64,000 nucleotides of DNA from the NCBI RefSeq assembly GCF_018320785.1, contig NC_054884.1, forward strand, positions 19,469,667-19,533,666. Reading direction: 5' to 3'. How positions within the stretch are numbered: the first letter of the stretch is position 1; every line of letters starts with the position of its first letter. The position numbers were made by a program, and so were the translations under genes. The DNA is from Cheilinus undulatus. Lineage: Eukaryota > Chordata > Actinopteri > Labriformes > Labridae. The notes under the pieces are model-generated. The model was not told the DNA's origin and did not search any database. It saw nothing but the letters and a program-made list of their open reading frames with translations. Of this stretch, positions 12,339 to 28,303 are shown piece by piece.

Positions 12339-17777
<5,439 letters not shown>

Positions 17778-18345
17778 CTACAAGTGATTGTAGAAACATA
17801 TTTTTACTGATAGTCAAGCTATTACAAAGCAATCTTTGTTTACACAGGTTTGCACATTTTTATAAAGACATTTGGCTCACCTTAATTTCTACAACTATTT
17901 CAGTCATCAGTATCACTGCTTGATATATTACTGGGCTCCTTATGCTGTCTTTTTCTAGTCCTTTATGGGGCATTTTTGCCATATTTGATGTGAGAAGTCT
18001 TTGTATGAATGCAAAAATGGAACCCCCACCAGTGACGTTTAATATTTTGTGCCCTCCCATATCAAATTCCTCTCTGCTCTGATGTCCCAGAATGCAAGTC
18101 TGGCTGTGCCCCTCCCAAATGCCCGATAGCCTCAACTCTAGACACGGTATAACTGCAGAGGGAAGGCAGCAGCTGAAATGTAGAAACATCCCTCTACTCT
18201 TGCTAATCTTCCATCAAGCCATGCTGCTTTGAGAAATGGATACATTCAACATACCTGAGTGTCAGATCCTTCTCTGCCTTAAAATCTAGGACGCCATGGT
18301 TCAAATATCCAGTCTTCAGGACACTTTTAGGACAAAAAAACTCAC

Positions 18346-18355
18346 ACTCCTCCAT
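18346..18355 (-). other. Possible tiny 5' coding exon of the ERG channel
   Basis: On the minus strand ATGGAGGAGT is followed by a strong donor, GTGAGT. Its phase (one extra base) matches the acceptor at 17778, which needs one base to complete a codon, and would give MEEC-QQSFMSDSDLG. This is a guess from phase and splice-site strength only. Ten-base coding exons of this kind are easy to find by chance. Translation could instead start at the in-frame ATG at 17763, or further exons may exist elsewhere. Confidence 0.2.
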
Positions 18356-18935
18356 CACAGCTCATAGTTAGGCAGAACAAATACACGTCTTTCATTCGGA
18401 TGTCAATGTTGAACTCTCCACTGTGGCACAGGGCAGTGGACTGGCCTGCAGCTTGCATGTTGCCACGCGACTCTCACAAACACTGGGAAACAATCAATGC
18501 CATGATATTGGTGAGAGGAACTGACAGAGAAATCAATGACAAGCATTGATAAACAGAACAAATGGGCTCAGAGCCATTATACTGAACTTCCCTTATGACA
18601 TCAAATGACCATCTCAGCATTCCCATACGCAGTTTGATAGTGTAGCTCTAAAATATAGTTCAGGCTGTGACATACATGACAATAGGGTGTAACAAATAAA
18701 ATCAGCAGGCTAAATGTATAGCGCCCGCTCAATATGTTGCATACATAGTGTTAATATGGCATCATATTGACTGCAATGTTGGCACCACAGTAATATGAAG
18801 GGGTAATGACCTGTGATGACATTGGCTCAACCCGTCCTTCAGCTGTAACCTTTCGCCATCTGGATTCTCATTTTCTGAAAACAATACAATAAATGTACGT
18901 TGTATTATTTTGGATGGCAGACCTCAGATGGCATA

Positions 18936-19455
18936 CAGTGCTTAACAAATTCATTAGACCACCTGTCATATCTGTCTCAGAGACCATCCAGCATCATGAA
19001 GTGCTTTAATGCAGACTCTTTCATTTTCAGTGAGCTCTCCACATTTTACTATTTAGAACAGGAATGAGGGATTTCAAACTGAATTCGCCCAAATTTGAGC
19101 CGGAAATGAATCAAGCATAACATTCAACCACTAAAACTAATAATTCTGTTCAGGAATGCAAGTAAATAACTATAATTTGACATATTAATCAAGAAATAAT
19201 AATGTGCTTTACTATTTTTTTCTTTTTTTTTTTTTTTGTAAATCAGTAAATTTGGAAATTCGTATATAACAATAATAATTATATTTTAGCATTTTAGCAT
19301 TTCTGTTAAAAAGCTTCTACATATTGGTGTATTAACCATTGCAGAAACATAAAAAATGATTTTGGTAATTACCAGTGCTGTTAATTTAGGGCAGCTGTGG
19401 CATAAACCTTACTTTGGTTAGGGTTAGAGTGGTCTAATAAATTTGTTAAGCACTG
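18936..19455. mobile_element. Tc1/mariner-type MITE with 27-bp terminal inverted repeats
   Basis: The left end reads CAGTGCTTAACAAAT and on to ATTAGACCAC. The right end, reverse-complemented, is the same 27 bases with one mismatch. A TA dinucleotide flanks each end (18934-18935 and 19456-19457), as expected for Tc1/mariner target duplication. The 520-bp body has no transposase-like frame, so it is non-autonomous. It lies between the K+ channel gene and taco1. Confidence 0.85.
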
Positions 19456-19481
19456 TATTTTTTACCTTTATGCCTTTACAG

Positions 19482-20140
19482 CAGTGCTTCCCAAAGTGTG
19501 GGCTCAAGGCCTCTGGTGGGCCCTTTAGGTACTGCAGGTGGATTGTGAGGGGTCACTTAAATTAAATGAAAACCGTAAGAATGATTTACATTTTTTTAAT
19601 CAATTTTCAATTATTTTAAAATAACTGATTCTATTTTTATAGTCTTGAAAAAAAGTTAGGAACTAAACAGCCAGAAAATGTAACTTGCTGGTAATTGTTT
19701 TTATCATTAATTTTGTCTGATGCACAGAACTGGTGTAACAGTTTAACTGGTGTTGATTTAATGGGTGATGCTCCATTAAACATTTTCCAACACCATTCCC
19801 TCTCTGATTAGGAGAATTTATCAGTGTATTTGGAGACATTACTGGGAAAGTTTGTGGTGTCATATAGAGATAAACATGGGAAACAAAATATTGGTGACTT
19901 TGCAGATGCCTGATCAAAACAAAACAAGTGGCTTGTCAGTTGTTCTCTGCTTTGTTTCAAGGTATCATTGTCTCTGAAAATGTAATGTTCACATCAAATT
20001 CTCTGTTTATGAAATAAAATGTGGAGTTTCAGACTTTGAGTCCTATGTTATGGTTGTACTAAGGTTTTTCTTGGCCCCAGAAGTTTTTTCAGGCTTCAAA
20101 ATTTGTCTTGGCATACTCAAGTTTGGGAAAGGTTGCACTA
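19482..20140. mobile_element. hAT-like DNA transposon remnant
   Basis: The left end CAGTGCTTCCCAAAGTGTGG is mirrored imperfectly by 'caagtttgggaaaggttgcacta' at the right. Such CAGTG-TTCCCAA ends are typical of hAT/Charlie-like non-autonomous elements. I could not find a clean 8-bp target duplication, and the body has no convincing transposase. It follows the MITE at 18936-19455 directly. Confidence 0.45.
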
Positions 20141-20587
20141 GGCTATCAGCATCTATAAATGTACATTTTTAACCTTTATAGAAATTCTTCAGTGATCTAA
20201 GATTTTGTGAGTGGGTCAGGGTTAAGAATCCTGTTATTGACAGTTTATGCAAGCTAAAAAAAATACCTACTTGGCATACTTAAATTAGAATTTAATATGA
20301 AATCTATTTACAAAACTATTTGGGTAAGAAGAGGCCTTCAATCTTACTTCAGTTTGAAGAAGTAAGTTATAAACCTGCACTTTTATAAATAACTTTAAGG
20401 AAACTCCAGAAAGACTCCTTTAACAGTCTCACATCATAAAATATTTAAGAAAAGTTTAATTTATATTTGATCAAGGATCACATTTTCATTCTGATAAGTT
20501 TTTTCTACAAAGAAGGCCTCAAAATGCTGCACAGCTACTGATGGTAAATCCCTCATGAAATGTTGATTCAGCGTCCAGAGAGCACCC

Positions 20588-23500
20588 TCAGCTTCCAGCC
20601 TGGATGTTGTCCCAGACTCGAACTACATCTGGACAGTCATTCAGAGCTTCTATCAGTATTGAGGCTGCATCCATCTGGTCTTGGTCCAGAGATAAGAGGG
20701 TGTGGGGAACAAACTCCAATCCTGAAGATGTGACCTGCATCCCCAGCTCCACCAAAGAGGCTCGGACTTTATGCACATCGGTCATGTCACAAACAAACTA
20801 CAGGGAGAGAAATGGATCAAACCGTTAGTTTAACCATAGCAGGGCTGTAAATGAGTCATTTTTGTTGCCACTGAAGCCATGTTCTTCATTTACTATAAAA
20901 AAAGGGAGAAAAGTTCCATAAAAATTTGCCCAAATCAAATGTTCGGTTCTATTATCATAGTTTTTTTTTTTTTTAATTAGCCCTCCCCAGTTTTCAGTAT
21001 TTCTTTAGTTTTTATACAAACTCTGTGAAGACAGAACTTGAACCCATCTAAAAAATTAAGGCAAAAAAAGAAACAGTCATTGAAAAGTGATACTGAATAT
21101 GTCTTCTCACCACAAGAAAATAAATGGTCTTAAAAGCCATTGAAATTTGAGGTTGCATATTTTATAAATGCACACTTCACATAATGGTGTGTTGATTGTA
21201 TCGTGGCGTCTTTAGCTCTTTTGTGTAAAGTCTGAGCCACATTTTACACCTGCTTCATTTGCATGAAAACTGTTTTTAATATGAACTAATTTCCTCAGGT
21301 ATCTGCTGAGCTACGCTCTCTTCAGATTAAACGCCTCTTCCTATCTGACCTGCAGGAGCGGCTTTTCTTCCTCATCCTCGGTCTCTTTGACATCCTCAGC
21401 TCCGGCCTCGATGGCCAGCTCCAGGGCTCTCTCCATCGACAGGTCCTGGCCCGGCACCACCACTACCCCTCTCCTGTTGTAATTGTGTCGGGCTCCCTCT
21501 GACAGCATCCCCCTGTGGACAAAAGAAGAGTTACATCTCTGTGAGAGAACGTTTTTTCATATTACACTAGATGATGGGATTCTTTTTCTTTGAATATTCA
21601 AATCATTTATCACAACCTGGCTCAATAGTGTGTGACAAAGAGGGAGACCACGCATAGTTGCAAAGTTTTAACATTATATTTAATGAAATAAGTAAATAGA
21701 TGTCACAAAATCATTAAACTATGGTTGTCAGCGTGCATGCAGTGTTGGATGTGTGTGTCAGCAAAGCAAAGCTACAAAGAAGGGAAAGAGAGTGAGCTCA
21801 GGGAAACAGAGCTGCTTTATATCCTCCAGAGCCCAGCCTGCTCAGGTGTGCCCCTTTGCTGAGTGTGATACTCCACCCCAATTACCTGCAACACCAAACA
21901 CAGCCAGCAGAAAGGAAGAGCAAAACAAGGCTAAAGCCTCCCCCCTAGGCAGTAACACAATGGTTCTCAACCAATGGGTCAGGACCCACAAGTGAGTCAT
22001 AGCTCCACTCTCAGGGGGTCAAAAGTCCATGAAACTCTTTCAAAACATTCTTGTTTTGTCATATCTCTTTAATTTTTTACATTTTGTACCATCTGAGGTC
22101 CAAACTTTAATTTTTCCCTTGAATAAATCTGATAAGTTAAAAAATATCTGATATTTGGGTTGCAATTTCTCACTGAGGAGTTGAGGCTCGGCAAGTTGAA
22201 ATCTACTAGTTTAAATCATACAGGTTTCTTTTTTATTATCGGCCCTATTGTTTTTAAGTCTAGTTTGGGTTATCTTTCTCTAACTACAAAAATATATAAG
22301 TTGGTACCTGGAAGTGACAGTCCATTATTACAGGATTACAGCTTTGTGGACTTGCCCATGACTTATTTGGATTTTTTTGTCACAAAAGCTCAAAATGAAC
22401 ATAAAAGGCAGTGTGTCATTAGGATGATGATGAGGGGATTTTTTAAAACATGGCAACAACAATGTCATGGTTTCTCTCACACTAATGCTTATCCTTTGCA
22501 CGGGATTTCTTCAATGCCTGCTCTGTAAATGGGTTTTCATGATACCCTCTCAGTAGAAACTATAATATGATACTAGTAAAAATCACATAATATTGAAACC
22601 TGTTTCCATACTGTAGTAACAAGCAAACTCCTGCACAGTGTTATATGGCAAAAATACACAGATAACATATTTATGCAACTGAGATGGAAGAGTTTCATTG
22701 AATTTTTTGATGAACTTATTCTTCTCCTCAGCATCTTTCGTGTTTCAGATTTAGTTGTTTCAAAGGTTAGATACTTTTTTCAAGCCATCATTAATTTTAA
22801 TAACTAAAATTGTATTGTTTAACCCTCTGGTACTGTTTCAGTTTTTTGACGTCAGAGCCATTATGTCTTTCATAAAGATCTCATAAATTAATTTTTTTAA
22901 CCAACATTTTGTAAAAACTTGATTAGTCCTCGGTCAGTCCTGATTAGAAAAAAAAAAAAAAAAAAAAATGTAAACATGTTGAGGATTATGGCCAAGTAAT
23001 GCCAGTTTTATTACTATATGAGGTCACTGTTTTGTATAAACATAAAAAAAAAATACAAAAATGCCTTTTTATTTCCGAAATACTTGACAGTGATTTATTT
23101 ATTTATTTATCTGCACACATGAAATAAAATATAATGAACATTTGTTGCTTCTTTCGTAGGGAAAGAGCAAGGTGAAAAAAGGAATGTGCTGGTGAGGCAG
23201 GAAACCCGAAGGGCTTATAATTAAGCCTCATCATGTTATGGTTACAAAAAATTAAAGTTTCATTTTTTGTAACCATACACTTTATTTTTTTTTTTTTTTT
23301 TTTTTTTTACTCAACAGTGATTAAAAAATCCCCTCATTTATCAAATAGAAGGAAAAACCATATTGTGTTCTATATGTAGATAAAGTTAAAATATGAATAG
23401 ACAAAACTGTGACATCATGTAGTCAAACTAACAACAAAATGGACAAAATCCTGAAATTGTTCATTTTGATAAAGACTGAAGTTGCCTGAAACATTTATCC

Positions 23501-26500
23501 TAAAAAGGTGGTAAAATATGCATACACAATATCCAATTTATTTTTAAAGTTGACATTTTGGTCCTAATTGGCCTTAAAGGATAGTGACCTTATACACTCT
23601 GTTTTACAGATATATTAAAAAAATATCAAAATTTATCAAGGAAAAAACTAATGCTATATGCTTTGAAAAAGGCCAAAATGAATGCAAAGTAAAAGTTAAA
23701 AATGTCTTAAATTGGTTAAAAGAGGGTTCAAAACACATGGTGTATGGTGTATTAAAACATGGAAAAGCTGGACAACCATACTGTACACATATGAAGCGAC
23801 ACCTGCAAGCCAGCTCAGACAAACAACTTGATCTGGACTGATTTCTCACCTGACAGCATCATTATCTGATCTCATGACAAACATCCTCCTGATTTTTGAC
23901 GGTCTATATAAGCTGAGACTTTTAATTTCTCTCTGCCATTTCCAACTCTGCCCTGCAGCAGAACTGTGCTCCTGCACCCAATAAATAAGCGTGATTTACG
24001 TTGTAGTAACACTGTTAATTAATGTTTATATTATTTGCATTTTTTTTAAATAGTACCACTGCAGATATAACTGAAATTTTGACTGGGAACTGGATCTTTA
24101 TCTTTTATCTTGTCTAACATTGTTGAATCATAAACCCATGCATATTGTGGATGTATTATTTGTAAATATAGTTCAAAATTATTTGTGTGGAAATCGTTCT
24201 GTTTGCCCTGTATTTAAGTGCCACATGTTTGGGTAGCCAGTGGTACTCTACCAGGTTTTAAGAGACAATAACACAACTTTGTAACTACAGTCTAACTTTA
24301 AACTTTCAATACGTGGCTGTTGATCCTCTGTGTCAAGCATCAGTGAAAGTGCATAGAGTACTTGTGAATGTTTCTATAATATAATCACAGTCAATGAAAG
24401 ATGACAGAAAGTCCACCCTTACCCATTCTTGAGAAGTATGCGTCTGATATCCTGATTGCTGCGTGAGGTGTTGTCAGTCAGGACCTCGATGAGAAGCAGA
24501 CACCCACCAGGCCCCCGAGCTTCAACCATGTGCAGAGTCGTTGGTTTTGCTTTTTCCTGTAAAGCCACAGAAAGATGTGAATGAGTTTTATGCATTCTGT
24601 TATACAATCAGAGCTCTGTGAACAGTCAGTATATCAAATCATTCTAGTCAAATCTAGGCTTGACTCAAAATAGTCAAAAAATTGATGATTACTTTGGAAG
24701 AGACTAATATGACTGCCAGTCTCACAGTTGAAAAACCTGTTTAAGAAACATAGATCATTTCATTCCATCTATGCGGGGGAGTAAAATCTCTTTTGAATAG
24801 TCTTGCCCATTGTCTCCAAATAAATAATGACTCCTTGCATACTTTAGTATGACTATTTCTAATGAATTTCTGAAAATAACCCATGTATTTTTAATCAATC
24901 TCCTCAGAGTGAAAATGAATATATTTAAGATCTACAAACACATTTTACATGGCCATAGGCTTTTAAATCATTTCAGCTTCCTGATGGCTTACAATATCAG
25001 GAGAAAACAGAAACTTTTAAACTGTGGGAACATTCTGAACAAGTTAAAGACGATCCAAAAACAGTCAAATACAAGCTGCACCAACAGCTTTAGGCATACC
25101 ACCCTACTATTATGATTTGGTGAGTAGTCTATAGGCTCAAGAAGATCATCAGCTGTGTGCAGTATCACTGCACATGCCCCATGAATCAAGCCTTATCAAA
25201 GAACAAATTATCTTTCCAACTGCAAATCCTTTAATTACCTGGTTTGTATCCTGTCTCACTATTGAAAATGTGGATCAAATAAGTGATGACAAAAAAAATT
25301 CACTGATAAGTCTACTAGAGACACACACTGTCTAAATTGTGCAAAAACATTAGCAACGCTTCTGTACAGAAATCTTCCCAATGTTTTTGTGCAATTTAAA
25401 GAGCAGATTGCATTTTTTGTGACACAACAAAAAATGTACCATCAACTTGTGGGATAAAACTCAAAAACAGGTTATAGGGCTGTTTTCAATGTGTCACAAA
25501 CAGGTTCCTGCAATCAAAAATGATGGCAAAATCTACAGGATATACTAAAGTCCCAGGCAGATGTGTATATCCATATAAGTGATTTTACTCTGTTGTGCTG
25601 GACAAAGAGTCCATTCTGATTGTTTGCTTGAGATCTTGACTCAAGTATCCTGTTAATTTGGATGAAAATATATTCAAGAAAGTTGACGACAAAACTGGGT
25701 GAAATAAATGTTTGGATGCATGTCCTGAAGTTTTGGCCTGTTTCTTTGTTCAGTCTTATGTTTTTTTTTCCATCCAAGGTCCAAACTCTATTTTTTATTA
25801 AATTAATAAAAAAAAATTCAGAAATTTAGGCCACTGTTCCACATAACAGAGCTGGTGGGTCCGATGACCGGACCAGTTGAGAACCACTGTTCTGTTGAGT
25901 CCCATGGACTTCTTTACATGTTTGCATTGATGTGGTTTGATTTTTACTACAATGGTATCAAACAATAAATCAGGTATCATGACAACCCTAGAGGTAAAGA
26001 ACTCCTCTATGTACAGGCAGCTGGAAGAAAAAATATGTAAATATTTAATTACCTCTGTAAGGATAAACCATACACAGTCCTAAACTTACTGCACTCCTGA
26101 TTGCTGCCTCTATGGATGCTTTGGGCATGTTCTTGCTTCGGCACTGCTCCACTATATGGGCTAAGTTTATATTCATGTCAGGGTTGGATCCTCCCTCTGT
26201 AAATGAAACCAGAATTTTAAAAATTCTCCAAACGTAGTTAAACCCCCTGATTACTCTGATTGTGTTTAAAGATCTCACCTTTCACAGCTACCTTGATCAT
26301 CATCCCTAACTTCGTAAATACCCTGGCCCTGGCGTCATCTTTGGGTCCTTTAATGTGCCTTACTTTAGACCATTTGTTGTGTCCTGCACACAGAGCACAG
26401 TGCAGCTGCAGCGACCTGACAGGACAGCACCTCAATGACGGAAACTGCACACATGAAGACGGCGAGAGGACGGACTCCACCGGGGTCTGGAACCTTGCTG

Positions 26501-26603
26501 AGACCGCTGACACAGACTGGGGGCGCAGGGTCCGGAGAGCCCTCAGCACAGCCGGACCCACCATGCCCTTCATACACACAACCAGAGGTACAGAACTCAA
26601 CAT
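20588..26603 (-). CDS. taco1: Translational activator of cytochrome c oxidase I (YebC/TACO1 family)
   Basis: Mitochondrial protein needed for efficient translation of the COX1 mRNA (function known from human TACO1). Five exons in transcript order: 26603-26279, 26196-26090, 24556-24423, 21512-21350, 20797-20588 (TGA). They join in phase to about 312 residues, against 297 in human. An Arg/Ser-rich, acid-poor N-terminus fits a mitochondrial targeting peptide. It is followed by the family signature [16 protein letters not shown], then [53 protein letters not shown] and the C-terminal VVRVWDNIQ. The start at 26603 is the first in-frame ATG of exon 1; an alternative in-frame ATG lies at 26573. The gene is transcribed in the same direction as the K+ channel and divergently from the parathyroid hormone receptor. 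Confidence 0.92.
21959..22110. mobile_element. hAT-like terminal fragment in a taco1 intron
   Basis: The sequence CAATGGTTCTCAACCAATGGG followed by 'tcaggaccc' matches the common CAGTGGTTCTCAACC end of hAT-like elements. The matching other end was not found close by, so the right limit is arbitrary. It lies between the fourth and third coding exons of taco1. Confidence 0.4.
25500..25895. mobile_element. hAT-like element with its end at 25895, in a taco1 intron
   Basis: The right end reads 'ccagttgagaaccactg', the reverse complement of CAGTGGTTCTCAACTGG. The left limit is uncertain. The end at 21959 has a similar motif, but the two together would enclose a taco1 exon, so I treat them as separate insertions. 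A minus-strand frame at 25514-25777 has no recognisable domain. Confidence 0.4.
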
Positions 26604-28062
26604 TGAATCAAAACTAGCCAAGAACTGAGATTAAAAAAGCTGCAGGTGAGCTTTTTAACTTTATTTTCGTTAATAAAAAAACAACAGTCGCATGGTAAAT
26701 GGATAAACAGTTTGAGCTTACGATTTGACGATTCCGGACAACACGCAGCTGCTCCTGCCCTTGTTGTACTTCCTGGTTGTGATGACGTCACATATTGGCC
26801 GTTCAAAATAATAGCTCAATCAAGCAAAATCGACTAAATAAAATTCATTTTAAGAATAAATAATTTCTTTATCTTCCGTCTAGTATAAAGGAAATATACC
26901 GTACATAATTTTATATATCATTTGTATCATTATATACAATTTTAACCAAATTAACCTGAACTTCAGTTGACAGACTTTATATATGAACTATGAATAATAA
27001 TAATAATAATAACAATAACAATGAAGAAAAACAATAAGATGATAATGAGTGAAATAAATAATACTATAATTATAATTATTATTATTATTATTATAATTAT
27101 TATTATTATTATCATTATTATTATTATAAATATAACAAATAATAATAATTATGATTATTTTGATTTTTCAGAGTTCAATATCCCAAGCACAACAATGACC
27201 TTGGCATACCGGGTATACTTTATTTATTCATTTGTTTATTTATTAGTTTGTTTATTTATTTTCATAATTTTTATGTGGTCATTGTAGTTGAAGTAGTGGT
27301 AGTATAAGTACAAACATATTCTTCTTTTGTCCTTAAAATAACTGTTTGATTTTTTTTTTAAAAAAAAAGGAAAAAGCTATTTAATATTTCAGTGAAATTT
27401 TAAATACAAAGTACTCGCTGTTTCCTATGCAGAGCGTGATGTTAACTCACTTATAATGTTTTGTACAAATTGTGAATGTTTTCTAAATGAAGTAATGTGT
27501 CCTGAACTCTTTGTAGGACCCTTGAGTGTTTCTTTTTAGGATTGGCAACCACTGCAGAACATCAGCACACAAGTTGAACAGCTGGTTCCAAAAACAACAA
27601 GAAGCATGCAGTCAAAATAGGCAATTTCCCATGCAGTTTGTGTATTATAACAAAACACTGGGATGGTAAACACTGGAGGTAATTGGTGTCAACTAATTGC
27701 AATTAACTGCAGTGTTAGTCAGGTCTGTGTTGAAATAATCCAGCATGAGAACTGAAAGAGAAATTTGCGTCTTTCACCATGGGGATTTGGTTCATTAAGT
27801 CATACTGCTTTTATTTATGATGGTGGGATATCATAATGATAGAAACATGTCCACAGAATTTAAAAAACAGGGATGTATGAGCTAACCCTAAAAATAACAG
27901 GATGGTGAAATAAAAGAATTTCTCAGACAGTGGGGTCAAGAAAAAATGGGTTAAAGGAGGAAAGACAGGGAGCACAAAGAGTTAAGTGAGCAACAGCCAA
28001 TGAAGTCCAACCCATCTCTGAAAGACAAACTATAGTGAAAGGAGGACAGCCTTCTCACAGTG
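26604..28062. other. Divergent intergenic region between taco1 and pth3r
   Basis: It holds the taco1 promoter at its left end and the promoter or 5' leader of the parathyroid hormone receptor towards its right end. No TATA box or other defining element is clear. The centre is an AAT/ATT-rich low-complexity tract. No coding sequence is supported. Confidence 0.5.
26990..27160. repeat. (AAT/ATT)n microsatellite
   Basis: Imperfect trinucleotide array: AAT units from 26990 and ATT/TAT units at 27067-27130, then more AAT units. The long run of isoleucines in an open frame over this stretch is a by-product of the repeat, not a protein. Confidence 0.9.
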
Positions 28063-28063
28063 C

Positions 28064-28096
28064 TTCTCTCTCTCTCTCTCTCTCTCTCTCTTTCAG
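28064..28096 (+). repeat. (TC)n microsatellite ending in a splice-acceptor-like AG
   Basis: About 14 TC units run into TTTCAG at 28091-28096. A pyrimidine-rich run of this kind followed by AG is an ideal acceptor, so a 5' UTR exon of the downstream receptor probably starts at 28097. The microsatellite would then double as its polypyrimidine tract. No upstream exon was identified. Confidence 0.55.
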
Positions 28097-28250
28097 TAGA
28101 CCGAAGTCTTCATGGACCCTTTAACCTGATCAGTGATGTCCACTCAGCCTCAAGAAGACAGACGGAGAGGGGAGTTTTTAAAGGATCCAACAATCAAGCA
28201 CATCCTCACAGAAGAACTATAACTTTTGGATACAAGTACCTTAAAGCACC

Positions 28251-28286
28251 ATGAGGACGATGATTTTAATTAAACATCTTTTTTAA
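28251..28286 (+). promoter_or_regulatory. Upstream ORF in the pth3r 5' leader
   Basis: ATG AGG ACG ... TTT TAA encodes 11 residues and ends 17 bases before the receptor start at 28304. A shorter uORF (MDPLT) begins near 28113. If the leader runs from 28097, both are in the mRNA and could lower or tune receptor translation. This is inferred from sequence only. Confidence 0.4.
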
Positions 28287-28303
28287 GTCCGCAGTGAGAC
28301 GTC

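Noticed and set aside
17860-18189. 109-residue minus-strand frame upstream of the ERG exons, considered as the missing N-terminus
   Set aside because: No PAS-domain or KCNH similarity, and it does not join in phase with the acceptor at 17778 by any clear donor.
23584-23841. 85-residue Lys-rich open frame in a taco1 intron
   Set aside because: No domain or family resemblance, AT-rich codons and no splice or promoter context; it sits in intronic repeat-like sequence.
22815-24100. Possible piggyBac-type element starting TTTAACCCTCTGG
   Set aside because: No matching TTAA-flanked right end and no transposase remnant were found.
21959-25895. A single 3.9-kb hAT element bounded by CARTGGTTCTCAAC ends
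   Set aside because: It would contain a conserved taco1 exon (24423-24556) in the same place as in other vertebrates, so two independent insertions are more likely.
27021-27287. Open frame with a long isoleucine run
   Set aside because: It translates the ATT microsatellite.
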